A stretch of DNA of 35,855 bases from Thiorhodococcus mannitoliphagus. Its GTDB lineage: Bacteria; Pseudomonadota; Gammaproteobacteria; Chromatiales; Chromatiaceae. The position numbers and the translations under genes are program-made. The notes under the pieces are model-generated. The model saw nothing but the letters and a program-made list of their open reading frames with translations. It made no database searches and was not told the DNA's origin. The stretch spans positions 1-35,855 of the forward strand of contig NZ_JAAIJR010000052.1 in assembly GCF_010915725.1 (NCBI RefSeq), in the 5' to 3' direction. Below are positions 1 through 7,934 of this stretch, piece by piece (positions within the stretch are counted from its first letter, which is position 1; each line of letters opens with the position of its first letter).

Positions 1-189
1 TTTTTCTGGGCCCCGTCGGGGTGTTTGTTCCCAATTTCCCCTCCTTTCCGCAACCGCGTGGGGGGCGGGGCGCCCCCGCGGCAGCGGCCCCCGGGGGGGG
101 GGGGGCGCCGCTCCCACCGGTCGTGCGCTTGGGCCAAAGGATGATCGAGGCCACGCCATCTCATGCCTGCGAGCGGTCAGTCAAGGGCA
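1..189. other. GC-rich left edge with a 13-base G run; no gene seen
   Basis: No convincing gene lies here. Positions 50-120 are almost entirely G and C, and an uninterrupted run of 13 G occupies 93-105. The following gene is on the minus strand and its stop codon is at 190-192, so this is its downstream flank. The composition differs sharply from the rest of the window. It could be a genuine GC-rich spacer or a sequencing or assembly artefact near a contig end. Confidence 0.5.
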
Positions 190-1764
190 TTATTTTTCAC
201 GCCAGATCGTCGTGTAGAGATCATGGCGTCGATCCTTGAGGTTCTGGACCGTGCCGCTGTTGCGGGCGGCGCGCAGCGCCTCCAGACGCAGGTCGGCAAA
301 GGCGACTGTCTCGACATTCGGGGTGGTGTCAGCCGCGATGCCGTCGCGGGCGAAGGGGAAGTCGCAGGGTGTGAGAATGCAGCTTTGAGCGTATTGGATG
401 TCCATGTTGTGGACATTGGGTAGGTTGCCGACATTGCCGGACAGCACGACGTAGCACTGGTTCTCGACCGCGCGGGCCTGTCCGCAATAGCGGACGCGCA
501 GGTAGGACTGGCGCTCGTCCGTGCAGAATGGCACGAAGAGGATGTTGGCGCCTTGGTCGACGAGGTGCCGCCCCAACTCGGGGAACTCGGCGTCATAGCA
601 GATGAGCACCCCAATGGGTCCACAGTCGGTGTTGATGGCGTTCATGGAGTGGCCGCCCTCGATGTTCCACCAATAGACCTCATTCGGTGTGGGGTGAATC
701 TTGGGCTGCTCGTGGATCTCACCGCCGCGCAGGCAGATATAGCAGACGTTCTCGACCCGGCCGTTGGGCATGCGCGTTGGATGCGAGCCGCCGATGATGT
801 TGATGTTGTGGCGCACGGCCATGTCTCGGAGTGCTTCTTTCAGCGGCTCCGTATATTTGGTGAGTGCCTCAATGGATTCTGCCGGGGAGAGTTCTTGGTC
901 CTCCATGGAGAGCAGTTGGAGCGAGAAGAGTTCGGGAAAGACGACGAAATCGGCGCGATAGTCCGCGGTCACGTCGACGAAGTAGCGGACGAGATCGATG
1001 AATTCGGCGAAGGAGCCAACGCGGCGCTGCATGTATTGCACGGTCGCGACCCGCACGGTGTCCGGTAATCTGGCACCATAGGTCTTGGCGCGCTTTTCTT
1101 CCTGCTCGTCCGGTGCGTTGGGATTGCGCCAGAGCAGATGCACGGCGTAGCCCAGCGACTCCTTGTCTTCAGGCAGGTAGTCCTGCATCAATCCCAAGAC
1201 CTCAAAGCCATTGCGCATCTGAAAGGTCAGCACGGGATCGCGCTGCTGACTGGACTTGACCTGGTCCAAATAGTCTTCGGCGGTCCCGAATCGCCGCAGG
1301 CGCTTGGCGAGCGTTGGCAGTCGGCCGCCAAAGACAATGCCCTTCGCGCCCCAGGAGCGCGCCAGCTTCTTGCGCTCGTCGTAGAGCCTTTGGCCGATGC
1401 GAAGGCCGCGGTAGTCCGGGTCGACGCAGACTTCCATGCCGTAGAGATAGTCACCGTCGGGATTGTGGCGCGAGGCATAGCCGCCGCCGGTGATCTCTCG
1501 CCAGGTGTGCGGCTTGAGGGCGTATTGGGCATCGATCAGAAAGGTGGCGCAATAGCCTACAATGGCCCCTTGATATTCGGCGACGAACTGGCCTTCCGAA
1601 AAGTTGTTGATCTGGCCCCGAAGCATCGCCGCCGAGTAGGTGCCCATCTTGGATGGCTCGTAAACCTTTGAGACAAGGGTGCGTATTGCCGAGATGTCCT
1701 TGATGCGTGCGTTACGGACGACGAGCCTGGGCTTGGCGGAACTGGGGTTGGATTTCTCGGGCAC
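190..1764 (-). CDS. Bifunctional GNAT acetyltransferase / carbon-nitrogen hydrolase (nitrilase superfamily)
   Basis: Two catalytic modules are fused. From the proposed start, residues about 12-215 form a GNAT N-acetyltransferase domain with the acetyl-CoA loop RGLRIG at about 119-124. Residues about 235-510 form a nitrilase-superfamily amidohydrolase with a complete Glu-Lys-Cys triad: E278 in VVFPELF, K355 in EQPKIHP and C389 in GVLICYDAEFPE. Such fusions are known in many bacteria, but the substrate is not established to my knowledge; hydrolysis of an amide coupled to acyl transfer is the general expectation. I place the start at GTG 1762-1764 because a GGAGAG Shine-Dalgarno lies a few bases upstream. 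The open frame extends to a TTG at 1863 (557 aa), but those extra 33 residues look unstructured. The product is about 524 aa and cytoplasmic, with no signal peptide. It is divergent from the dehydrogenase that follows. Confidence 0.88.
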   Translation of the reverse strand: MPEKSNPSSAKPRLVVRNARIKDISAIRTLVSKVYEPSKMGTYSAAMLRGQINNFSEGQFVAEYQGAIVGYCATFLIDAQYALKPHTWREITGGGYASRHNPDGDYLYGMEVCVDPDYRGLRIGQRLYDERKKLARSWGAKGIVFGGRLPTLAKRLRRFGTAEDYLDQVKSSQQRDPVLTFQMRNGFEVLGLMQDYLPEDKESLGYAVHLLWRNPNAPDEQEEKRAKTYGARLPDTVRVATVQYMQRRVGSFAEFIDLVRYFVDVTADYRADFVVFPELFSLQLLSMEDQELSPAESIEALTKYTEPLKEALRDMAVRHNINIIGGSHPTRMPNGRVENVCYICLRGGEIHEQPKIHPTPNEVYWWNIEGGHSMNAINTDCGPIGVLICYDAEFPELGRHLVDQGANILFVPFCTDERQSYLRVRYCGQARAVENQCYVVLSGNVGNLPNVHNMDIQYAQSCILTPCDFPFARDGIAADTTPNVETVAFADLRLEALRAARNSGTVQNLKDRRHDLYTTIWREK

Positions 1765-1973
1765 GCTGGCTCTCCGGAGGTTTAGGGGCGCCGCATACGT
1801 TACTTCATTCGCTACGGCGACAGAAGGCGGTGCGTCGTCAGCGCAGACCGCTGGGCTGTTCAATCGACGCCCACGCCCTTACATCAAGAGGATCGAGTAA
1901 CCATGTTTCGTCACCAAGATCTCACTCGGCCGACGCGCAGTCGGCACCCTGCTCAGGAGGCGTTTACGCAGTC

Positions 1974-2972
1974 ATGAAAGCTATCGAGATACGTGAGACC
2001 GGCGGACTGGATGTGTTGGATTACGTCGATCGTCAGCAGCCGGAGCTGCAGGGCCCTGACGACATCCTGGTCAAGCTCTGCGCGGCGGGTGTCAATCCTG
2101 TTGATACCAAGGTGCGCAACAACGGCCCCATGCTCCCGGCTGGACTGCCGGCTGTGCTGGGTTGCGATGGCGCTGGTGTGGTGGAGGCCGTTGGTGCTGA
2201 GGTAACGCGCTTCAAGCCGGGGGACGAGGTCTGGTTTTGCTACGGCGGCATCGGTGGTCCAGTTGGCAACTACGCCGAGTACATTGTCATCAATAATCAC
2301 CTGGCCCAGGCCAAGCCGCGCAGCATCGGGATGACCGAGGCGGCGGCTGCGCCGCTCGTGCTGCTCACGGCCTGGGAGGCCTTGCATGATCGCGCACGCT
2401 TGCACGAGGGGCAGCGGGTGCTTGTCCATGCGGGCGCGGGCGGCGTCGGGCATGTCGCGATTCAGCTTGCCAAGGCTGCTGGCGCGCGCGTTTGCACAAC
2501 GGTCTCCAGTGCCGAGAAGGCGGAGTTCGCGCATGCGCTGGGCGCGGAATACTGCATCAATTACAAGGAGGAAGACCTCGTCGAATCCGTCATGGAATGG
2601 ACGGGGGGCGAGGGCGTGGATATCGCGTTCGATACCGTGGGGCCTGACGTCTTTCGCCAAAGCATCCCCGCGATGGCGCATTACGGCGATCTCGTGACCA
2701 TCCTAGAGCCTGGGCCAAGCCTGGATCTCAAAGAAGCGCGGCTGCGCAATCTGCGGATCAGTCTGGAATTGATGCTGACCCCGATGCTCAGAGATCTGCC
2801 TCGGGCACGCGTGCATCAAGGGGAGATCCTGCGTCGCTGCAGCCATCTCATCGACCGTGGCGATCTGCGCATTCATGTGTCTCGGACGTTTCCGCTGGCG
2901 CAGGCCGCCGACGCACATCAGCTGATCGAGCAAGGGCATGTGACCGGCAAGCTGGCACTGACCATGGACTGA
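1974..2972 (+). CDS. Zinc-independent alcohol dehydrogenase / quinone oxidoreductase (MDR superfamily)
   Basis: A 332-residue medium-chain dehydrogenase/reductase. An N-terminal GroES-like domain (about 1-125) is followed by a Rossmann NAD(P)H-binding domain whose signature AGAGGVG is at 153-159. The cysteines of the structural zinc lobe and the usual catalytic zinc ligands are absent, so it belongs with NADPH:quinone reductase/zeta-crystallin-like enzymes and probably reduces quinones or activated double bonds using NADPH. The frame is open further upstream, but ATG 1974 is preferred: an AGGAGG sits at 1955-1960 and homology to the family starts at once (MKAIEI). The gene lies 47 bases before the phosphoesterase gene on the same strand and may be co-transcribed with it. 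The substrate cannot be read from the sequence. Confidence 0.9.
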   Translation: MKAIEIRETGGLDVLDYVDRQQPELQGPDDILVKLCAAGVNPVDTKVRNNGPMLPAGLPAVLGCDGAGVVEAVGAEVTRFKPGDEVWFCYGGIGGPVGNYAEYIVINNHLAQAKPRSIGMTEAAAAPLVLLTAWEALHDRARLHEGQRVLVHAGAGGVGHVAIQLAKAAGARVCTTVSSAEKAEFAHALGAEYCINYKEEDLVESVMEWTGGEGVDIAFDTVGPDVFRQSIPAMAHYGDLVTILEPGPSLDLKEARLRNLRISLELMLTPMLRDLPRARVHQGEILRRCSHLIDRGDLRIHVSRTFPLAQAADAHQLIEQGHVTGKLALTMD

Positions 2973-3019
2973 GTGCGGCGAACAGCAAAGAAGAGGTTCT
3001 TTTGGAACAGATCGCAACC

Positions 3020-3640
3020 ATGACAAAGGTGCGGATTGCGCTCCTTTCGGATACTCACGGGGCGATCGACTCGCGTGTCCAAGAGGTCGTTGCCGGGTGC
3101 GATCTGGCCGTGCACGGTGGCGACATCGGTCGCGCGTCCATCCTCGCGGAGCTGCAGCCCAGGCTTGGGCGCGTGCTCGCCGTCTTTGGCAACAATGATG
3201 TCGCCCGCAAGTGGCCGGAGCAGGACCGCCAGCTGCTGGTCCACTTGCCGGAATGGATCGAGCAGCCGCTGCCCGGCGGCAAGCTCGCGGTGATTCACGG
3301 TCATCAAGTGCCGGCGCGGGATCGGCATCGGCTGTTGCGCGCCCGCTTCCCCGAAGTCCGTGCGATCGTCTACGGCCATAGCCATCGGCTCGTCGAAGAC
3401 CTTCAGCCGGCGCCTTGGGTGCTGAACCCTGGTGCCGCCGGGCGTGCGCGTACGCACGGCGGCCCCTCTTGCTTGGTGCTGGTCGCGACCGCGGGCGATT
3501 GGCATCTCGAGACTTATCGCTTCCCCTTGACCTTGCTGAACCGGAGACTGAGATACACTCATCTCCATGACAAGACCCAATCCCACATTGGCCAAACCGC
3601 CCAAGACGCTGCTACGGCAGGTCGGACGCGCGATCGCTGA
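3020..3640 (+). CDS. YfcE/MJ0936-family metallophosphoesterase
   Basis: A calcineurin-like phosphoesterase of about 206 aa. The metal-binding motifs are present in order: SDTHG (D11, H13), GGDIG (D35), FGNND (N59), IHGHQ (H93) and YGHSHR (H120, H122). Family members hydrolyse phosphodiesters or phosphomonoesters with two bound metals; the physiological substrate is unknown. ATG 3020 is chosen because the family begins immediately before the first metal motif; a TTG at 3002 would add six residues. The last 25 codons overlap the start of the next gene by 74 bases in another frame. That tail lies beyond the usual family length of about 155-180 residues and is unlikely to be conserved. Genes upstream and downstream are on the same strand. 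Confidence 0.88.
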   Translation: MTKVRIALLSDTHGAIDSRVQEVVAGCDLAVHGGDIGRASILAELQPRLGRVLAVFGNNDVARKWPEQDRQLLVHLPEWIEQPLPGGKLAVIHGHQVPARDRHRLLRARFPEVRAIVYGHSHRLVEDLQPAPWVLNPGAAGRARTHGGPSCLVLVATAGDWHLETYRFPLTLLNRRLRYTHLHDKTQSHIGQTAQDAATAGRTRDR

Positions 3641-4352
3641 CTTCCGCATGATCGGTGACGGAGACCGCATTCTGCTCGGGGTCTCCGGCGGCAAGGATTC
3701 ACTGTCGCTGCTGCAGATCCTGAGCCATCTGCGCACCTATGCCCCGGTCCGCTTCGAACTCGGCGTCCTCACCGTGGATCCTGAGGTGCCAGGATTCGAT
3801 CCCCAGTCGCTCAAGGACTACTACGACCGCATCGGTGTGCCTTGGCACTACGAGCAGCAACCCCTGATGGAGCAAGCCAAGTCGCATATGGACGGTGATT
3901 CCTTTTGCGCCTATTGCTCCCGCATGAAGCGCGGCATCATGTATCGCATCTGCCGTGAGCAGGGCTACAACGTCCTCGCACTCGGTCAGCACCTCGACGA
4001 CCTTGCCGAGAGCCTGCTGATGTCCATCTTTCACGGCGGGCAGTTGAGGACCATGAAGGCGCACTATCTGAACAATGACGGTGACATCCGCATTATTCGT
4101 CCGCTGGTCTACTGCCGTGAGCGCCAGACCGGGGACTTTGCGCGTCGGGCGGGGCTCCCGATCATTCCAGACTCCTGCCCGGCCTGCTTCTCCATGCCGA
4201 CGCGGCGCGAGCACATGAAGGCGCTGCTGGCGCGCGAGGAGGATGCGCACAGCACCCTCTTCGCTAGCATCCTCCACGCCATCAAGCCCATCATGACCGA
4301 GGGCGGACTGCCCGAGCCGGGCCGCAAGACTCAAGATTCCGAGGTCGCTTGA
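3567..4352 (+). CDS. ttcA: TtcA-like tRNA 2-thiocytidine biosynthesis protein
   Basis: A 261-residue PP-loop ATPase. The ATP pyrophosphatase signature SGGKDS is at 40-45, and two CxxC pairs, CAYC (C114, C117) and CPAC (C204, C207), flank the core. TtcA enzymes adenylate cytidine 32 in tRNA and replace its oxygen with sulfur, using an iron-sulfur cluster held by such cysteines. The protein is somewhat shorter than E. coli TtcA (about 311 aa), so a paralogous TtcA-like thiolase with a different target is possible. It starts inside the 3' end of the phosphoesterase gene (74-base overlap), and its stop TGA overlaps a possible TTG start of the following DUF58 gene. This packing suggests one transcript for the three genes. 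Confidence 0.85.
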   Translation: MTRPNPTLAKPPKTLLRQVGRAIADFRMIGDGDRILLGVSGGKDSLSLLQILSHLRTYAPVRFELGVLTVDPEVPGFDPQSLKDYYDRIGVPWHYEQQPLMEQAKSHMDGDSFCAYCSRMKRGIMYRICREQGYNVLALGQHLDDLAESLLMSIFHGGQLRTMKAHYLNNDGDIRIIRPLVYCRERQTGDFARRAGLPIIPDSCPACFSMPTRREHMKALLAREEDAHSTLFASILHAIKPIMTEGGLPEPGRKTQDSEVA

Positions 4353-4390
4353 ATGCGCGCTTGGCAGCGACGGCCGCGGTCAAGGCGCGC

Positions 4391-5695
4391 ATGAGACCCC
4401 GTCAATCCCTCGTCGTTGTCCTGGCTGTCTGGACCGGCATTGGCCTGGCTGCGGTCTGGCTGCCGTCGGCCGTGCTGCTGTGGCAGGTGGCCGCTATCCT
4501 CGTCTTTGGGGTCGTCGCGGCGGATCTTCTGCTGCTGCGAAGCTTGCCATCGCCAAGGATCAGGCGCCGCATGGGCCGAACGCTGCCGCAGGGTGTCTGG
4601 AGTCCGGTGGAGCTTGATTTCGAGAACCCCTCCGAGTATCGGCTCGGGATGGAGGTGCACGATCTTCATCCAGCCGAGTTCGGCGTTGATGGGCTTCCTC
4701 AGTCTCTGCGTCTTGCCCCCAAGGCGCGTGCCGCCCTGCGCTATCGGCTGCGCCCCGTCGAGCGTGGCGATTTCCCCATGTCCGGCTGCGATGTGCTCCT
4801 GCGCTCTCCCTTGGGACTGTGGCAGCAGCGGCGTACCTTGGATCTGCCAACCCTGCTTCGGGTCTTTCCGAATTTCGCCGAGATCAGTCAATACACCCTG
4901 CTGGCCGCCAACGACCAGCTCGCGCAGGTGGGTGTGCGTCGCCTGCAACGGCGCGGGATTGGGGCGGAGTTCCATCAGCTGCGCGAGTATCGGCGCGGTG
5001 ACAGCCTGCGCCAGATCGACTGGAAGGCGACCTCGCGCATGCGCAAGCCGATCTCGCGCGAATACCAGGACGAGCGCGACCAGAGGCTCGTGTTCTTGCT
5101 CGACTGCGGTCGCCGCATGCGTCACCTGGATGCGGGGCGAGGGCACCTGGACGAGGCGCTGAACGCACTGCTCCTGCTGGCCTATGTCGCGGTCCGTCAA
5201 GGGGATGCTGTGGGGCTGATGACCTACGGCGGAACCAAACGCTGGCTCGCGCCGCGCAAGGAGCCCGCGACGGTGAGCCGGATGCTGGAGGCTGTCTACG
5301 ACATCCAGCCGAGCATGGAGGCAGCGGACCCATTGGCTGCGGGGCAGGCGTTACTGCGGGCGCTGCCCAGGCGTGCCTTGGTGGTCATGCTCACCAATAG
5401 CCGCGATGAGGATCAGGCTGGGCTGCAGCAAGCCGCCGCCTTGCTGCGTCGCCGCCACCTTGTCGTGATCGCGGATCTCAGGGAGTCGTCCTTGGACGAA
5501 AGCCTGGATGCGCCTGTTCAAGATCTTCGCGGCGCCTTGCGTTTTCATGCCGTCAACGGCTGGCTCGCGCAGCGGCGGCGTCATCAGGAGCGCCTGCAGC
5601 ATCTCGGTGTCCAGGTGCTTGACCTGCTGCCGGGGCAACTTCCAGTCGCCTTGGTCAACCGCTATTTTGCGATCAAGCGCGCCGGCTTGCTCTAA
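4391..5695 (+). CDS. DUF58 domain-containing membrane protein
   Basis: About 434 aa from ATG 4391. Two hydrophobic segments near the N-terminus (about residues 6-45) are followed by a beta-rich domain and then the DUF58 core, recognisable by REYRRGDSLRQIDWKATSR. The C-terminal half resembles a von Willebrand A fold (LVFLLDCGRRM). DUF58 proteins usually accompany MoxR ATPases and transglutaminase-like membrane proteins, and are thought to act in assembly or maturation of cell-envelope or cofactor-containing complexes; the function is not firmly established. This copy stands apart from the moxR operon further right, which has its own DUF58 protein. An alternative start is TTG 4349, overlapping the ttcA stop and preceded by GAGG; it would add 14 residues. 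Confidence 0.85.
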   Translation: MRPRQSLVVVLAVWTGIGLAAVWLPSAVLLWQVAAILVFGVVAADLLLLRSLPSPRIRRRMGRTLPQGVWSPVELDFENPSEYRLGMEVHDLHPAEFGVDGLPQSLRLAPKARAALRYRLRPVERGDFPMSGCDVLLRSPLGLWQQRRTLDLPTLLRVFPNFAEISQYTLLAANDQLAQVGVRRLQRRGIGAEFHQLREYRRGDSLRQIDWKATSRMRKPISREYQDERDQRLVFLLDCGRRMRHLDAGRGHLDEALNALLLLAYVAVRQGDAVGLMTYGGTKRWLAPRKEPATVSRMLEAVYDIQPSMEAADPLAAGQALLRALPRRALVVMLTNSRDEDQAGLQQAAALLRRRHLVVIADLRESSLDESLDAPVQDLRGALRFHAVNGWLAQRRRHQERLQHLGVQVLDLLPGQLPVALVNRYFAIKRAGLL

Positions 5696-5880
5696 TCAGC
5701 CGTTCTTGAAGAAGGCTCCGAGCCGGCGTCTCAGCCGCTGCTCCGCCGAGATGGCGCAGCGCCAATCTTTCAGCGTGGGTCATGACAGCCGCCTGCTGTG
5801 GCGGGGTCCGTTGTGCTCAGTGGACGAGCCTCGCCACGGCATTTGTTATTCCCAACACGATTTCGTCGCGACTTTCTTAG
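5696..5880. other. Gap before the reverse transcriptase remnant
   Basis: This stretch has no intact gene. Scattered reading frames may hold the lost N-terminal part of the reverse transcriptase that follows; for example, the frame running through about 5860-5900 reads FLRFADLATG, loosely like the beginning of that family. A stop codon at 5878-5880 closes the frame used downstream. I looked for an adenine-rich template repeat or a variable repeat of a diversity-generating retroelement and found none. Confidence 0.4.
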
Positions 5881-7254
5881 ATTCGCCGACCTCGCCACCG
5901 GCCATGTTGCCCGCATTGCCACCGCCCCGCCCCGTCTGTCTGCTTTGTTACGCAACGGCCGAAGCTCAGAGAGAGCTTCGCCGCGGACTTCGCCGACCGG
6001 GTGGTCCACCATGTGCTGGTGGACCATCTGGAGCGATATTGGGAGCGGGCCTTTATCCACGACTCCTACGCCTGCCGCAAGGGCAAGGGCGTGCATGCCG
6101 CGGTGGACCGGCTGCAGCGGTTCATCCGTCAGGTCACTGCCAATGGCCAGCGCCGCGCCTGGTACCTGCAGCTCGACATCCGCAATTATTTCATGCGCAT
6201 CGACAAGGCGATCCTGTGGCGGCTGCTGGTGCCGCACATCGCCGACGACGATGCCCGCTGGCTAACCGAACTGCTAGTGTTTCATGATTGCACCGACGGC
6301 CATATCGTCAAGGGCGCGCCCGGCGAGCTGGAGCAGGTGCCGCCCCATAAGAGCCTGCTGCGCTGCGAGCCCGGTAAGGGGCTGCCCATCGGCAATCTGA
6401 ACAGCCAGTTCTTCGCCAACGTCTATCTGAACGGCCTGGATCGGTTCGTCAAGCATCGACTTCGGTGCCGGCACTACCTGCGCTATTGCGACGACTTCGT
6501 GCTGCTGTCGGCGGACCGGGACGAACTGCTGTACTGGCGGCGACTGATCGCGCGTTACCTCGACGCCGAGTTGTCGCTGGAGCTGAACCCCCGCGAGCGA
6601 CTGCGCCCGTTGTCTGACGGCGTGGATTTCCTCGGCTATATCGTGCGGCGGGACTACCGGCTGGTGCGCCGGCGCGTGGTGGCCGCGCTGAAGGCGCGGC
6701 TGCGCGTCTACCGGGAACTCATGGTGTCGGAGCAGGCGGGGGTCGTGACCTACCGCTTCGATGCAGCGGACCTCGACCGGCTGCAGGCGGTGCTGGCGTC
6801 TTACCTCGGGCACTTCAAGCGCGCCAATGCCTTCAATCTGTGGCAGACGCTCTGGCGCCAGCATGCTTGGCTCGCGGTGTATTTCGCGTGGGACGCGGCG
6901 GTCCATCGGCTCCAGCCCCGCTGGCGGATGCCGAAGGCGCTGACCAACGTGCGGGCGCAGTCTGCCTGGGTGCGTGGTCGCTACCCCGACGACGCGCTGC
7001 TGTTTCAGGTCGGCACCTACTATGAGCTGTACGATCGCCGCGATGCGCCGGTGGCGCGGCTGTTGGGGCTCAAGCCGCTGCGCGAGAATCGCCGCCGGGC
7101 GCTGTTCGGCCTACCGGTCCGGCTGTTCGGGCGGAGCCTGGCGCGGTTGACCGGGCAAGGGCGCTCGGTGCTGGTGGTGCGGCAGGGATAGCAAGACTGG
7201 ACCGGGATTCGCGAGCGGGCGATTGCTTGGCGGATGGTGCCGGCCACCGGTTGA
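5881..7254 (+). pseudogene. Decayed DGR-type reverse transcriptase with C-terminal MutS domain-I-like module
   Basis: The largest open stretch begins at GTG 6001 and runs to TAG 7189-7191 (396 codons). Homology clearly starts earlier in the same frame (CFVTQRPKLRE then FAADFADRVVHH, about 5941-6015), and a stop at 5878-5880 cuts off the rest. Reverse transcriptase motifs follow: IHDSYACRKGKG, LDIRNYF with a catalytic Asp, GLPIGNLNSQFFAN and YCDD at 6484-6495. The IGN..SQ form of the fourth motif is typical of diversity-generating-retroelement enzymes, not group II introns. From about 6988 the protein changes to a MutS domain-I-like segment (LLFQVGTYYELYD, then GLPVRLFGRSL and TGQGRSVLVV). Past the TAG the same frame continues with QDWTGIRERAIAWR to TGA 7252-7254, which looks like the true family tail. 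The gene therefore appears truncated at its 5' end and interrupted near its 3' end. Confidence 0.78.
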
Positions 7255-7260
7255 CCGAGC

Positions 7261-7674
7261 CTAATCGCGGAGCAGGCAGGAGAAACCCTCCTGCGTGAAG
7301 TGCTCGTCGTTTGTCAGCACCTCGATCAGCCCGTCGCGACGCATGACGTTCATGGAGATGCAGTCGGTCAGGCTGTAGCCTTTGTCCGGACGTGCCTGGT
7401 AGAGCAAGCAACCCGCCAGGAAGCCCGCGTGGGTCTGTGCGGCGACATCAATCATCGGATCTGATCGCATCTGTTCCACCAGTCCGGCGGCCGCGCGGCG
7501 AAGGTGGGTGCCACGCGAGCCGAAGAAGTTGAGGAACTCCGTGAGCACCTCCTCGGTGGTGACGATCCTCACAGCACCAAGGCCATTGCTAACGCTGACC
7601 GCAAGGTCGTGCGCCTGGTCCCTGGGATTGAGCAGGGCGATCCAGTAGAAGGTATCGGCGAAAACGCGGCGCAT
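7261..7674 (-). CDS. PIN-domain toxin (VapC-like ribonuclease)
   Basis: A 137-residue PIN domain. The four acidic positions expected for Mg-dependent RNase activity are visible: D7 in FADTFYW, E46 in LTEFLN, D104 in LTDCISM and D123 in TNDEHF. Length and layout fit VapC-type toxins, which cleave tRNA or rRNA. Its start codon overlaps the stop of the upstream antitoxin gene by one base (TGATG, 7676 to 7672), the classical arrangement for translational coupling. It ends only six bases after the end of the reverse-transcriptase remnant, which is transcribed towards it. The gene appears intact, so the pair may be an active toxin-antitoxin system. Confidence 0.88.
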   Translation of the reverse strand: MRRVFADTFYWIALLNPRDQAHDLAVSVSNGLGAVRIVTTEEVLTEFLNFFGSRGTHLRRAAAGLVEQMRSDPMIDVAAQTHAGFLAGCLLYQARPDKGYSLTDCISMNVMRRDGLIEVLTNDEHFTQEGFSCLLRD

Positions 7675-7934
7675 CAGCCGCGCTTGGGGGCGGTGTAGAG
7701 GTAGTGGTCATGTTGGGCTGCGCCGTCGGTGGGAAGGCTGCTCAGCGCATCTTCCGGGATGTCACGCGCCAAAGCCGCCGCGACCTCCCAGATCGGCCTC
7801 TCGTCGTCGGTCGCGCTCGCCACGTTCTCAGTGGTTTCCAGGACCAAGGTAATTTCTTGATGATCGGCGAGCCGTACCGGCTCCAGCGGGCGAAACACGC
7901 CGTCCTCATAGATCGCTCTCAGGTGCTGTGACAT
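7674..7934 (-). CDS. AF2212-like (DUF104) antitoxin
   Basis: An 86-residue protein beginning MSQHLRAIYEDGVFRPLEP, the hallmark opening of AF2212/DUF104 small proteins, which are commonly encoded just ahead of PIN toxins. It probably binds and neutralises the PIN protein and may bind its own promoter. The C-terminal half (about 40-86) is polar and likely disordered until bound to the toxin. The two genes form a bicistronic unit with a one-base overlap. The promoter should lie in the 7935-8050 interval on the minus strand, but I could not pick it out confidently. Confidence 0.85.
   Translation of the reverse strand: MSQHLRAIYEDGVFRPLEPVRLADHQEITLVLETTENVASATDDERPIWEVAAALARDIPEDALSSLPTDGAAQHDHYLYTAPKRG

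Noticed and set aside
7189-7191. TAG in the RT frame as pyrrolysine or programmed read-through
   Set aside because: The 5' end of the gene is also lost, so decay explains the stop more simply; nothing suggests a recoding signal.
5696-7260. A complete diversity-generating retroelement with template and variable repeats
   Set aside because: No adenine-rich template repeat, no near-duplicate sequence and no accessory avd-like gene are visible around the RT, which is itself broken.
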